Assembly: GCF_019038395.1 (NCBI RefSeq)
Contig: NZ_JAGFXZ010000012.1
Location: forward strand, 19,747 to 83,746
Direction: 5' to 3'
DNA from: Acinetobacter sp. BY419
GTDB taxonomy: Bacteria; Pseudomonadota; Gammaproteobacteria; Pseudomonadales; Moraxellaceae
Length of the DNA: 64,000 nucleotides
This document shows, piece by piece, positions 54,388 through 62,264 of the stretch (its first letter is position 1; each line of letters begins with the position of its first letter). A program made the translations under genes and the position numbers. Below the pieces are notes generated by a model. That model was not told where the DNA came from and ran no database searches. It saw only the letters and a list, made by a program, of their open reading frames with translations.

Positions 54388-54789
54388 ATGAAGCTTATTT
54401 TAAAAAATGGCATGAGTGTCCTGTATAAAAATGGCATGTCATTAACTGGATTGAATATCGACTCAATTGTTGCGGAATCAAAAGAGGATCGAGCAAATCT
54501 TCTAATGCTTTTGATGGGTGCTTTAAAAGTAGATGAAGGCGGTTGTCATCAATTAGGTCGTGGTTTCGGCTCAAATGCTCTAGCGATAAATCCCGATGTA
54601 TCAAATGGAAGTCGAGCGCTAGGCAATGATGCTTCTGTGGGCACCGACTTAAAATCCAACTACTCATTAGAAGAGAAGTTGCGAATTATTGATACATTGG
54701 CTTCTGCTCTTAAAAATGAGAACTCAGTGTTCTATGATCACACCAAAGAAACTGAAGAAAAACTCTTGGCATTAATTCGAAGTATTTAA
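54388..54789 (+). CDS. Phage protein of unknown function, 133 residues
   Basis: A 133-residue protein whose ATG follows the MuF stop directly. The start has two echoing segments (LKNGMSVLYKNGMSLTGLN), the middle is Gly/Asn-rich, and the end is helical. No domain is recognised. It may be a head accessory protein or cargo, since a terminator follows. Confidence 0.5.
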   Translation: MKLILKNGMSVLYKNGMSLTGLNIDSIVAESKEDRANLLMLLMGALKVDEGGCHQLGRGFGSNALAINPDVSNGSRALGNDASVGTDLKSNYSLEEKLRIIDTLASALKNENSVFYDHTKETEEKLLALIRSI

Positions 54790-54806
54790 AAACACAATCA
54801 TTCAAG

Positions 54807-54831
54807 ACCACCTATTAAAGGTGGTTTTTTT
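54807..54831 (+). terminator. Intrinsic terminator inside the head operon
   Basis: ACCACCT-ATTAA-AGGTGGT followed by seven T. Downstream head genes need read-through or another promoter. Confidence 0.8.
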
Positions 54832-54844
54832 ATGGAGCATGAAA

Positions 54845-55819
54845 ATGCCAGATCCAAATGAAAAGCAAAAAAAGGAGCAAGACCAGTTTTGCTTCCAATT
54901 AGGCCAAGTCAGTGTAGACAAGCCTGAAGATGGAAAAAAGAAACGTACCTTCTCGGGTATTGCTTATAGCGGTGAGGCAATTACAGACCATTGGTATTGG
55001 GACAAAGTTGTATTTGATCTTGATTCCATTCAAATCAAAGGTCGTATCCCTGCATTACTCGAACATCGAACCAGTCAGCGTGCTGGAGCAATTAACTCTC
55101 ATTCTGTTAACCATGCCGAAGGTCTGAAAATTGAAGGTAATTTACTTTCAAATGAGTTTGGCACTCAAGTCGCTCAAGATTCTGATGATGATTTTCCGTG
55201 GCAAATGTCAGTTCGAATCTACCCAACCACAGTTGAAGAGGTCAAAGAAGGCTCGGTGATTGTGAATGGTCGAACATTCCAAGCGCCTGTTGCGATTTTC
55301 CGTGGTGGTCGCATCCGTGAAGTGTCTTTCTGTGCGGATGACAACACAAACGCAGTGGCAGCCAGTCACTCTCCAAAACAATTTAATCAACCAGAGGACA
55401 CAGATGTGACCGAATTAGAAAAGGCTCAGGCCAAAATTACAGAATTGGAAGGTCAGGTGAATACTCTGACTGAACAAAACAAACAGTTCGCCGCTGCAAA
55501 ACGTGAAGCTGAAATCACTGCATTAGGTAAAGACTTGGGCAAAGAGTTTAGCGCTGAAGATGTTGAAGAAATGAAAAAGCTTGATGAATCTGCATTTGCA
55601 TTCTCAGCCAAGCAGCTTCGCCAATTCTCGGCAGGTAGCCAGCAACCACCAGCTGCACAACAGCCACAGCCTGCACCAGGTGTAAATCCGGCATTTGCAC
55701 ATTTGTTTAGTCATCAAGCGAACGGTGGACAAGGTGGTGGACATGCACCACAAGGTTCTGCGCTTGATCAGGCTTTCAGCCAATTTGCCGCAGCACAACA
55801 ACAAGGAGCTAAATCATGA
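54845..55819 (+). CDS. Prohead protease with scaffold-like C-terminus
   Basis: A 324-residue protein. The N-terminal 180 residues resemble phage head maturation proteases: RTFSGIAYSGEAITDHWYWDKVVF, PALLEHRTSQRAGAI with a candidate catalytic His, and FPWQMSVRIYP with a candidate Ser. A coiled-coil scaffold (about 190-235, ELEKAQAKITELEGQVNTLTE) and a Gln/Ala/Gly-rich tail follow. The ATG at 54845 has GGAG seven bases upstream. It overlaps the decoration gene by 4 nt. Confidence 0.8.
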   Translation: MPDPNEKQKKEQDQFCFQLGQVSVDKPEDGKKKRTFSGIAYSGEAITDHWYWDKVVFDLDSIQIKGRIPALLEHRTSQRAGAINSHSVNHAEGLKIEGNLLSNEFGTQVAQDSDDDFPWQMSVRIYPTTVEEVKEGSVIVNGRTFQAPVAIFRGGRIREVSFCADDNTNAVAASHSPKQFNQPEDTDVTELEKAQAKITELEGQVNTLTEQNKQFAAAKREAEITALGKDLGKEFSAEDVEEMKKLDESAFAFSAKQLRQFSAGSQQPPAAQQPQPAPGVNPAFAHLFSHQANGGQGGGHAPQGSALDQAFSQFAAAQQQGAKS

Positions 55820-56202
55820 GCCAGGTAGTAACAGGCACTATTGAGAATAAACAGCTGGTAGTGGGTGATGGTGTACGTACTGAGAATGCCAAAGCAAAAA
55901 CAGCAACGGCGTACAAGCGCGGGGATTTACTGAATGTGGGTGCTAATAACCTAGCTGACCATCCGGTAGTCACTGAAGGGGTGGTGGGAGACTGGAATGT
56001 TATCGCTGTATCAGATTTCACTGTAGAGCAAGCTACTTACCATGCTGTTAATAATTTGGAAATGCCGATCTATGTACAAGGTGCATTTGATATTGCAGAA
56101 GTTACAGTGAATGGAACGCCGTTGACTACCGCTCAATATGATGCTGTGCGTGCACAGGCATTAAAAAACAAAATCGAACTTCGTAAGGTCGTGGGGAACT
56201 AA
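55816..56202 (+). CDS. Probable head decoration protein
   Basis: A 128-residue beta-rich protein starting MSQVVTGTIENKQLVVGDG, placed between protease/scaffold and major capsid genes, where gpD-type decoration proteins lie. No transmembrane or catalytic feature is seen. The call rests mostly on position and size. Confidence 0.6.
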   Translation: MSQVVTGTIENKQLVVGDGVRTENAKAKTATAYKRGDLLNVGANNLADHPVVTEGVVGDWNVIAVSDFTVEQATYHAVNNLEMPIYVQGAFDIAEVTVNGTPLTTAQYDAVRAQALKNKIELRKVVGN

Positions 56203-56205
56203 GAC

Positions 56206-57279
56206 ATGAGTCAAACTTTTACATTTCAGAATGCACCGGTTGAATTACTGGATGTTCCGCAGCTGGTTCTTTTAACTGACACTACTCAAAAGGTAGATAC
56301 TTGGTTGATGGATCGCTTTTTCCCTCAGCGTGTTTCGTACACTAAAAAAGAAGTTCCAGTAGGTGAGCTAAATACAGCAACTCCACTTGCGCCGTTTGTG
56401 ACTCCGACTGCAGCTGGCCGTCAGATCAAAGTAGGTGAATCTGGTAACGTGAAATTCGTTAAGCCGGCTTACCTAAAACCGATGATGACGGTGATGCCGA
56501 GTGAAGTACAGAACACGGCGCTGATTGCACGCTTACGTCAGTTCGGCGTAATTGCCACCGGTTCAAATCGTTTATCTGATGCGGATCTGCTACTGATCGA
56601 TCAAGCTCAAAAAGCATTGTATCTGCGTCAGTCGATTGAAAACCGAAAGCTATTAATTGCGCGTGACGTGCTTCTCTACGGTAAAACCACTTTTGCCTCT
56701 GCAGATTTCCCGATGTACGAAGTGGACTATGAACGTAATCCAGCGTGTAACTACGCACCATTAATCAAATGGGGACAGGCTGGAGCAACACCAGTAAAAG
56801 ACATTCAGGCCATGATTGACTTGTCTATCGAGCATTCAGGTACATCACCTATCATGGCTCTGACCACTTCTAAGGTATACAACACCTTAATCAAGGATCC
56901 AGAGTTTAAAGAAAAATTCATTGCGCCGTATGCTGGTATTAGCGTTCCACTAACTCCGACTTTCGATCAAGCTGATAAGCCTCAATTCCGTGGCACAGTG
57001 GATAATATTGAAATCTGGACTTATGACGTGAGCCACAATATGGGTGGTTCCTCTGATCGCTTTATTCCTGAAGACTTTTTTGGTCTTGTTTCGGATGCGA
57101 ATGGCTGGATTGCACATTGTGCATTGCAAAACGTTGAAGCGTTTGGCCAAGCTCTGGAATTCTATTTGGGTCAGTGGCAGGAAAAGAACCCTTCAAGTAT
57201 TCAGATGCTTGCTGAGTCATCACCACTTGCGGTTCCAAACAACAAGAATGGCTTAGTCGGCGGTCGCGGCTTCGTTTAA
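56206..57279 (+). CDS. Major capsid protein (protein E family)
   Basis: A 357-residue capsid protein of the lambda gpE-like family within the HK97 fold: FTFQNAPVELLDVPQLVLLTDTTQ, FFPQRVSYTKKEVPVGEL, LIDQAQKALYLRQSIENRKLLIARDVLLYGKTTF and the C-terminal RGFV. Position after decoration and protease genes fits. It is likely the most abundant virion protein. Confidence 0.9.
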   Translation: MSQTFTFQNAPVELLDVPQLVLLTDTTQKVDTWLMDRFFPQRVSYTKKEVPVGELNTATPLAPFVTPTAAGRQIKVGESGNVKFVKPAYLKPMMTVMPSEVQNTALIARLRQFGVIATGSNRLSDADLLLIDQAQKALYLRQSIENRKLLIARDVLLYGKTTFASADFPMYEVDYERNPACNYAPLIKWGQAGATPVKDIQAMIDLSIEHSGTSPIMALTTSKVYNTLIKDPEFKEKFIAPYAGISVPLTPTFDQADKPQFRGTVDNIEIWTYDVSHNMGGSSDRFIPEDFFGLVSDANGWIAHCALQNVEAFGQALEFYLGQWQEKNPSSIQMLAESSPLAVPNNKNGLVGGRGFV

Positions 57280-57289
57280 GGGGAATCAA

Positions 57290-57649
57290 ATGCCAAAGTA
57301 TATTGCAAAACAATCGATCGGGCACTTTCGTCCAGGTCAGGAAATAGAGGGGCTTGAAGCTAAACAACTTCAGGCCCTTTTAGCATCCGGGGCTATTGAA
57401 GAATATCAAGAGCCTGAAGAGCCCAAGGCAGACAACATATCAGCACGCTTGGCTGAGCTTGAAAAGGCCAATGCTGAGCTGACTGCAGCCAATAAAACCT
57501 TAACTGAAGCCAACAAGACAGCAGATGCCGAAAAAGCCAAAGCCGATCAACAAATTGCTGATCTGAAGGCAAAGGTGGCTGAGCTTGAAAAGGCGAAACC
57601 TGCTACAAAACCTAAAGCAGATTCAAAACCTGCAGATGAAACCAAGTAG
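57290..57649 (+). CDS. Phage protein with paralog at 59031, coiled-coil tail
   Basis: A 119-residue protein. The first 45 residues (YIAKQSIGHFRPGQEIEGLEAKQLQALLASGAIEEY) resemble a small SH3- or wing-like domain also found in the 56-residue protein at 59031. It is followed by a long Ala/Glu/Lys coiled-coil (45-105) and a basic Pro/Lys tail. It lies between capsid and DUF1320 genes; a structural or assembly role is likely. Confidence 0.55.
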   Translation: MPKYIAKQSIGHFRPGQEIEGLEAKQLQALLASGAIEEYQEPEEPKADNISARLAELEKANAELTAANKTLTEANKTADAEKAKADQQIADLKAKVAELEKAKPATKPKADSKPADETK

Positions 57650-57656
57650 GTGACCT

Positions 57657-58100
57657 ATGTATGCGACTAAAGCTGATTTAGTCGCTCGATTTGGTGAAAA
57701 CGTACTTAACCTTGCACGCATGTTTCCTGCTGATGCTCCAGATCCATTAGAGACAGCATTGCAAGATGCTTGTGAGGAAGTGGACGGATATCTAGCAGTA
57801 CGCTACCCATTACCCTTGCCAAATGTGCCTAATAATTTAAAGCGAATAGTGTGTGAAATTGCTCGCTATAAACTTTATTTTGAGGAGGCACCTGAAGCTA
57901 CCGAAGTCCGTTACAGGATGGCGATAGATTTCTTAAAGGGTGTGCGTGATGGTAAAAACTCACTGGCAATTCTAGATACCAGTAACCAAATCAGCGACGA
58001 CCAACCCAAAGGCAGACCATCAACAGCACCCATCGGCACAAGTTACACCGGTGGAGTATTTGGTGATGCCACTTTAGACATGATGCCCAGCATGAAGTGA
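57657..58100 (+). CDS. Head-tail adaptor, DUF1320 (Mu gp36-like)
   Basis: A 147-residue protein matching DUF1320: MYATKADLVARFGENVLNLA, DACEEVDGYLAVRYPLPLP, LKRIVCEIARYKLYFE. Family members sit between capsid and tail genes and join the head to the tail. The stop overlaps the next open frame. Confidence 0.85.
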   Translation: MYATKADLVARFGENVLNLARMFPADAPDPLETALQDACEEVDGYLAVRYPLPLPNVPNNLKRIVCEIARYKLYFEEAPEATEVRYRMAIDFLKGVRDGKNSLAILDTSNQISDDQPKGRPSTAPIGTSYTGGVFGDATLDMMPSMK

Positions 58101-58108
58101 GGTGTTTT

Positions 58109-58624
58109 ATGGCTTTCTCAATAACCATTCAAGCCGATAGCTCACCGATTGAAGCAGTGCTGAATCAATTAGGTAACTTTGATTCGCTGAAGAACCAGTT
58201 GTTTGATGAGATTGGTGCTGGGCTTGTGAATAGTATTCAGCATCGGTTTCTAACTGGTACTGGTGTGGATGGTAACCCATGGAAGATTTCATGGAGAGCC
58301 AAGCTGCAAGGGCGTGATGGTGTGGGCGTTGGTGAAACACTGCGTGATACTGGCCGTCTAATGAATTCCTACACACACAATGTTCTTTCAAGCGGTGTTG
58401 AGGTGGGTACAGATGTTGTGTACGCACCCCATCTGCATTACGGCGCAACAATCCTGCCCAGGAATGGCCAATACATCACCTTTGCAGTGGGTGGGCAGTA
58501 TCGCAAAGTGAAACAGTCAGTTCTACCACCACGGACCCAGCTCGGTATTAATGCTGAAGATGAGGTCATGATTTTGGATATTGTCGGGAGTTTTATAGAT
58601 GAGCACCTTCTTCGCGGTGCGTGA
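58109..58624 (+). CDS. Virion morphogenesis protein (Mu gpG-like tail completion)
   Basis: A 171-residue protein of the phage virion morphogenesis family: NQLGNFDSLKNQLFDEIGAGLVNSIQHRF, GNPWKISWRAKLQG, LRDTGRLMNSYTHNV, VVYAPHLHYGATI. The ATG at 58109 follows GAGGTG; a longer frame from 58097 overlaps the previous gene. It overlaps the next gene by 26 nt. Confidence 0.85.
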   Translation: MAFSITIQADSSPIEAVLNQLGNFDSLKNQLFDEIGAGLVNSIQHRFLTGTGVDGNPWKISWRAKLQGRDGVGVGETLRDTGRLMNSYTHNVLSSGVEVGTDVVYAPHLHYGATILPRNGQYITFAVGGQYRKVKQSVLPPRTQLGINAEDEVMILDIVGSFIDEHLLRGA

Positions 58625-59021
58625 TGAGATTGCAGAAAAGCTGAAAGAAATTCCAGAGTTTAAGCAGATCTATACGCCGTTGAATTCAGTCAGTGTGACA
58701 GAGATGTCACAGGTCACGCCGTCTGCACACGTCAATTTTGTCCGTATAGATAAAAAGGCAAGTGCAGGTCGTGGAAGTATCAACCAGATCGGCCAGCAGT
58801 GGGCGGTTACGGTGGCATGCCGCAATGCTCAATCTCAGATGACTGATGGTCGAGCAGTAAGTGATGAAGTGGGTCTTTTGACTGAGAAAGTTATTCAGTT
58901 ACTTGCCGGCTGGCAGCCTCAAGCATCACGTACCGCACTGGATTTTATATCGGTCCGAGATGGCTACAGTCCAGGCTTTGCATATATCACGATTATTTTT
59001 GAATCACAAAAATTCATTTAG
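58599..59021 (+). CDS. Probable tail terminator (gp37/DUF1834-like)
   Basis: A 140-residue protein: FFAVRDEIAEKLKEIPEFKQIYTP, QQWAVTVACRNAQSQ, VIQLLAGWQPQ, ending AYITIIFESQKF. Layout and position after gpG fit the tail terminator that caps the tail tube. It has no membrane segment. Confidence 0.72.
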   Translation: MSTFFAVRDEIAEKLKEIPEFKQIYTPLNSVSVTEMSQVTPSAHVNFVRIDKKASAGRGSINQIGQQWAVTVACRNAQSQMTDGRAVSDEVGLLTEKVIQLLAGWQPQASRTALDFISVRDGYSPGFAYITIIFESQKFI

Positions 59022-59030
59022 GAGCCAGTC

Positions 59031-59201
59031 ATGGCAAAACAGTACAAGGCAACTCAGCCTGTCGGTCGCTTTCAAAAGGGCGATATGGTCGGCGGACTGA
59101 GTGATGCACAAATTAAAAAATTAGTGGCAGATGGCGTGATTCAGGAAGCACCTGAACCTAAAGCTGCTCCAGCCAAGAAAAGCACAGGGGATGAAAAGTA
59201 A
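59031..59201 (+). CDS. Small phage structural-region protein, 56 residues
   Basis: A 56-residue protein starting MAKQYKATQPVGRFQKGDMV and ending in a Lys/Ala/Pro tail. GGAG precedes the ATG, and the stop shares a base with the tail-tube start (TAATG). Its core (V-G-R-F-x-K-G-D, LSDAQIKKLVADGVIQE) resembles the N-terminus of the 57290 protein. It may be the small protein often found before phage tail genes. Confidence 0.65.
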   Translation: MAKQYKATQPVGRFQKGDMVGGLSDAQIKKLVADGVIQEAPEPKAAPAKKSTGDEK

Positions 59202-59959
59202 TGGCTAAGAACAACTATATTTCTCTACATGGTAAGTTCTACCTGGCAGAAATTGTGAATGGTGTTGCTGGTGCAATGCGCCATATTGGTAACGTGCCCG
59301 AGTTTGAATTGGAGATCGGTGCTGATGTCATTGAGCATCAGGAATCAATGTCTGGTAAGCGAACTACCGACTTCACCATGATTACTACCACATCAGTAAA
59401 CTTCTCTGGGCAACTAGAAGAAGTTACTCCTGAGAACCTTGAATACATTCTATCGGGTATGAATCATACGGTAGCAACTAAAACTGAAGCGGATGTATCT
59501 TTAGGTACTGTAGTCGCGGGTCAAGAAATCAAACTTGATGGTTATAACCTGAAAACCGTTTCATTCAAGGATTCAACCAGCGGTACAGCCAAAACGGTCG
59601 ATCCGGAAAGCTACACACTTGATGCCAAGTTTGGCACAGTAATTTTCCATGATGTGGCTGACTTAACCATGCCAATTCTGGCAAGTTATGAAACTGGTGC
59701 TGTAACTCGCACTACTTTGGCTTCTGATTTTGAAAAAGAGTATCAGCTCTTCTTTAAGGGGATTAATACTGCAAATGGCGACCATGTTGCGGTAACACTG
59801 TGGCGAACCAAGAAGTCACCTGAGACCAATTTCCCATTGATTCATGAAGAGTTAGGGCAATATGAAATCTCTGGTCAGGCTTTATCAGACATGACTAAAG
59901 AATCAGATCCAGCATTAGGTCTCTATGGTCATGTTGTAACGATTCCAGCAGCTGTCTAA
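59201..59959 (+). CDS. Phage tail tube protein
   Basis: A 252-residue protein starting MAKNNYISLHGKFYLAEIVNG. A beta-rich body contains GNVPEFELEIGADVIEHQESMSGKRTTDFTM and ends in an ISGQALSDMTKESDPALG segment. This resembles siphovirus tail tube proteins; no sheath gene precedes it, so a non-contractile tail is likely. It ends in a terminator, after which cargo genes interrupt the tail module. Confidence 0.78.
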   Translation: MAKNNYISLHGKFYLAEIVNGVAGAMRHIGNVPEFELEIGADVIEHQESMSGKRTTDFTMITTTSVNFSGQLEEVTPENLEYILSGMNHTVATKTEADVSLGTVVAGQEIKLDGYNLKTVSFKDSTSGTAKTVDPESYTLDAKFGTVIFHDVADLTMPILASYETGAVTRTTLASDFEKEYQLFFKGINTANGDHVAVTLWRTKKSPETNFPLIHEELGQYEISGQALSDMTKESDPALGLYGHVVTIPAAV

Positions 59960-59967
59960 CAAACACA

Positions 59968-60016
59968 GGCACAAAGAACTCCACGGCGCTTAAGCGTCTT
60001 TTTTTGTGCCTTTTTT
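59968..60016 (+). terminator. Long terminator after the tail tube gene
   Basis: Outer stem GGCACAAA/TTTGTGCC encloses an inner GCGCTTAAGC-type hairpin, followed by six T. Confidence 0.75.
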
Positions 60017-60056
60017 AAGCCACTATCTATTTCTCATAGTGGGAGAACCTATAAAA

Positions 60057-60158
60057 ATGGTTGCCACAATGAAAAGAAAACAGAAACAAGGCACTGCCAG
60101 TAAGCCGAATAAGGTACTAATTCAGGTTCTTTGCATAGATCATTTTACCTTTCAATAA
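60057..60158 (+). CDS. Possible 33-residue basic peptide
   Basis: A 33-codon frame with Lys/Arg-rich start (MVATMKRKQKQG) and GGAGA ten bases upstream. It lies alone between the tail tube and the first miniprotein gene. Coding status is uncertain. Confidence 0.28.
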   Translation: MVATMKRKQKQGTASKPNKVLIQVLCIDHFTFQ

Positions 60159-60230
60159 ATTTTTGTAACTCTAGTGTTATTAATTGATTGCTTTGTTTAT
60201 CATGCGAATGATCAACAATGGAGCATTGAA

Positions 60231-60329
60231 ATGCTAACTAAAGCTGAATTTTTGGTGATTGGACTAATGGTAATTACCTTAATATTCATCGTTTACAAAA
60301 TAGGGCAACGTTGTGACTGGATTCTCTAA
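60231..60329 (+). CDS. 32-residue single-pass membrane miniprotein A
   Basis: A 99-nt gene with GGAG seven bases before the ATG. The protein starts MLTKAEFLVIGLMVITLIFI, one membrane helix, then a short tail with GQ and Trp near the end. A second gene at 61414 has exactly the same length, ribosome-site style and pattern (13 of 32 residues identical), so this is a real small gene family. A UUCG-loop terminator follows. Confidence 0.65.
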   Translation: MLTKAEFLVIGLMVITLIFIVYKIGQRCDWIL

Positions 60330-60355
60330 TAATTTACAATTCAAAATCTAAAAAA

Positions 60356-60378
60356 AACCTCCTTCGGGAGGTTTTTTT
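60356..60378 (+). terminator. Terminator after miniprotein A
   Basis: AACCTCC-TTCG-GGAGGTT with A- and T-runs and a UUCG tetraloop. Confidence 0.85.
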
Positions 60379-60451
60379 AATAAAATTACTTTTTAGTTTT
60401 AAATTAACTTAAAAAGTATTGTAATGTTTAGCTCGTCTACGGGAGGGAATT

Positions 60452-60784
60452 ATGAAGAATCTAGGGATTTGGATATTCATATCTGTACTGGCAGGATGCA
60501 GTAAACAAGAGTTTAACGATCAAAAAACCGATCCCACGGTATTAGAAGAAAAACAGTTAAGAGAATCAAGAGAATGGGTTGGAAGTTTTATTCCTAATCC
60601 AGATTCATCTAAATTTCGCAATCAAGTGGGAGATTGTGGAGAAGTAAGCTATAAGCAAGCAGACAATAGTTATGTTCCTTTCCAGCGATTTATTGTTCTT
60701 GAGAAGAATATAGTACTTATAGAAAATAAGACGGAAAAAAAGCAATTTGAATTATCTTGGAAGAATGCTTGTGCATCTGGCTGA
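60452..60784 (+). CDS. Phage-borne lipoprotein, 110 residues
   Basis: A lipoprotein with signal KNLGIWIFISVLAGC and lipobox LAGC, then a charged stretch and a small domain (EWVGSFIPNPDSSKFRNQVGDCGEVSYKQADNSYVPFQRF) ending ...NACASG. Two further Cys could pair. A strong GGGAGGG site precedes the ATG. The domain resembles small host lipoproteins of unknown role. Likely lysogenic-conversion cargo. Confidence 0.6.
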   Translation: MKNLGIWIFISVLAGCSKQEFNDQKTDPTVLEEKQLRESREWVGSFIPNPDSSKFRNQVGDCGEVSYKQADNSYVPFQRFIVLEKNIVLIENKTEKKQFELSWKNACASG

Positions 60785-60911
60785 GATTAGCAAATACAGA
60801 ACCTTCGCTTGATATTTCCATTTTGTAGCTTAAATGTAAGTGAGAGCTTTTTCATTAGTTCAAATAACTAATATACGATTTCGTATTTTTTTGACTATAA
60901 GGCTATTTTTA

Positions 60912-61265
60912 ATGAAATATTTACTTGGTAGCTTTTTTTTAGCTTTAGTACTTACAGGGTGTAATTCTTATCCTACTCATGAATCTCCTTCATTAACACT
61001 GAATGCGAACACCACAATAGAAACGCAAGTTATAAACTTTGTTGGGCCAATGGATCTAACGATTCAACTCAAGTCATCTGATAATTTTGAAACAGCAGAG
61101 ATGATTGATAACTCTGGCAAAGTTCATCATTTAAAACAAACTGTAGCAGCCAGCGGTGTACGTTTAGCAAATGATGAAGGTGTGTCTATTCACTTTAAGC
61201 GCGGTGAAGGTGTTGTAGAATTGGTTAAAGGCAAGCCGATTAGTATTACTGAGTTTAAAAAATAG
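60912..61265 (+). CDS. MliC-like lysozyme inhibitor lipoprotein
   Basis: A 117-residue lipoprotein with signal KYLLGSFFLALVLTGC and lipobox LTGC. The mature domain has the layout of membrane-bound lysozyme inhibitor C: a beta-sheet with MDLTIQLKSSDNFETAEMI, then AASGVRLANDEGVSIHFKRGEGVVEL, matching the SG-x-x-Y and following Lys/Gly segment. The usual Tyr is Leu here, so affinity may differ. The ATG at 60912 is chosen because the signal peptide starts there; the frame is open from 60840. It could block lysozyme in the lysogen envelope. Confidence 0.62.
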   Translation: MKYLLGSFFLALVLTGCNSYPTHESPSLTLNANTTIETQVINFVGPMDLTIQLKSSDNFETAEMIDNSGKVHHLKQTVAASGVRLANDEGVSIHFKRGEGVVELVKGKPISITEFKK

Positions 61266-61282
61266 TATTATCCTCAAAACTG

Positions 61283-61307
61283 ACCCACTCTAAGAGTGGG
61301 TTTTTTT
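61283..61307 (+). terminator. Terminator after the MliC-like gene
   Basis: ACCCACTC-TAA-GAGTGGGT followed by seven T. Confidence 0.85.
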
Positions 61308-61413
61308 ATCTCAAATTGAATCTTGATGTTTATAGTTAGTTTTTATGTAGTTTAATGTGATTGAGTCTTTCATTTTTCTCCTATACAAATGAATAAGAAT
61401 TGGAGAACTCAAC

Positions 61414-61512
61414 ATGCCAACCAAAGCTGAAGTTGTTGTGATTATATTGGCGATAATTGCCATAACTTTGATCATTCATACAGTAGGACAAGGAGTTAAT
61501 TGGACGTTCTGA
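61414..61512 (+). CDS. 32-residue single-pass membrane miniprotein B
   Basis: Paralog of the gene at 60231: MPTKAEVVVIILAIIAITLI, then GQ and Trp at the same positions, 99 nt long, GGAG eight bases upstream. Shared residues are M-x-TKAE, VI, L, I, I, GQ and W. It is a likely inner-membrane peptide. Possible roles include membrane regulation, superinfection exclusion or toxin-like activity; none is shown by sequence. Confidence 0.65.
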   Translation: MPTKAEVVVIILAIIAITLIIHTVGQGVNWTF

Positions 61513-61536
61513 AATATGAATATGTATGAACATTAA

Positions 61537-61558
61537 AAAGCCCTCAATTGAGGGCTTT
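61537..61558. terminator. Bidirectional terminator
   Basis: AAAGCCCTC and GAGGGCTTT arms around AATT. It serves miniprotein B on the plus strand and the small secreted protein on the minus strand. Confidence 0.75.
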
Positions 61559-61561
61559 AGT

Positions 61562-61732
61562 TTATTCATCTGAAGAGTGGGATTTTTGATCTTTTCCATT
61601 CCCATATTCCAAAGCAATTTGTTGTGCTTCAGCAGCAGCAGTAGCCTCTAGAGGTACAGACTCATCTGCAATAGCTACTGTTCCAGTAAATCCGAATAAA
61701 GTTAGTAATAGAACATGCGAATACTTTTTCAT
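61562..61732 (-). CDS. Small secreted protein, 56 residues, opposite strand
   Basis: A 56-codon frame with a clear signal peptide (KKYSHVLLLTLFGFTGTVAIA, cleavage before DESVPLEA), an Ala/Glu-rich middle and a hydrophilic tail ending SHSSDE. AGAGGA eight bases before the ATG is a strong ribosome site. The mature part is only about 34 residues. It is read against the late genes, so it has its own promoter and is cargo. No function is recognised. Confidence 0.6.
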   Translation of the reverse strand: MKKYSHVLLLTLFGFTGTVAIADESVPLEATAAAEAQQIALEYGNGKDQKSHSSDE

Positions 61733-61920
61733 TTGAATTTCCTCTTCGTATCTAAGACTTAATTTCAGTGTAGAGCTGAGACTAAGCCAGCAGTGTATTG
61801 GCTATGTCCCTATATGTAAGATGATCAAGATTTTAGTTATGGCGCTGCAGGCTTATGTAAGCGCAATTATCAGGTGATTTTTTTTGTTGAGTTGATTAAC
61901 GAAAAGTTAAGAACCCTTGC

Positions 61921-62193
61921 TTGAAAATATCTATTCAAGGTTATAAATTAACCGAAAATGATAATAAGAGCCTAGCCATGGTTGATTACAATAAACTTCA
62001 ACAAGAAATAGAAAATATGAAGTCTGGTGCTATTAAATGGATTGGTAGTAATTTCGAACTAAATGACATGCAGGAAATTTATCATCTCTTGTTAAATTTA
62101 GAGAGCGAGGGTGTCATTGATATTATTGCTATAGGTTACGAGTCTTATACAGGGCATCGGCTCGTACACAAAGTTAAAGTTGAAAAAAATTAG
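61921..62193 (+). CDS. Phage protein of unknown function, 90 residues
   Basis: A 90-residue protein with a helical middle (YNKLQQEIENMKSGAIKWIGSNFELNDMQEIYHLLLNLE) and a beta-like end (DIIAIGYESYTGHRLVHKVKVEK). Start codon is uncertain: TTG at 61921 gives the full frame, and ATG at 61978 would remove 19 residues. A terminator follows, so it is probably another independent cargo gene. Confidence 0.45.
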   Translation: MKISIQGYKLTENDNKSLAMVDYNKLQQEIENMKSGAIKWIGSNFELNDMQEIYHLLLNLESEGVIDIIAIGYESYTGHRLVHKVKVEKN

Positions 62194-62223
62194 AACTCAT
62201 ATTGAGAGTTTTTTATCACAAGT

Positions 62224-62246
62224 AAACCACCTTCTGGTGGTTTTTT
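62224..62246 (+). terminator. Terminator before the chaperone gene
   Basis: AAACCACC-TTCT-GGTGGTTT followed by TTT. Confidence 0.8.
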
Positions 62247-62264
62247 AATATCCGAGATCCCATC

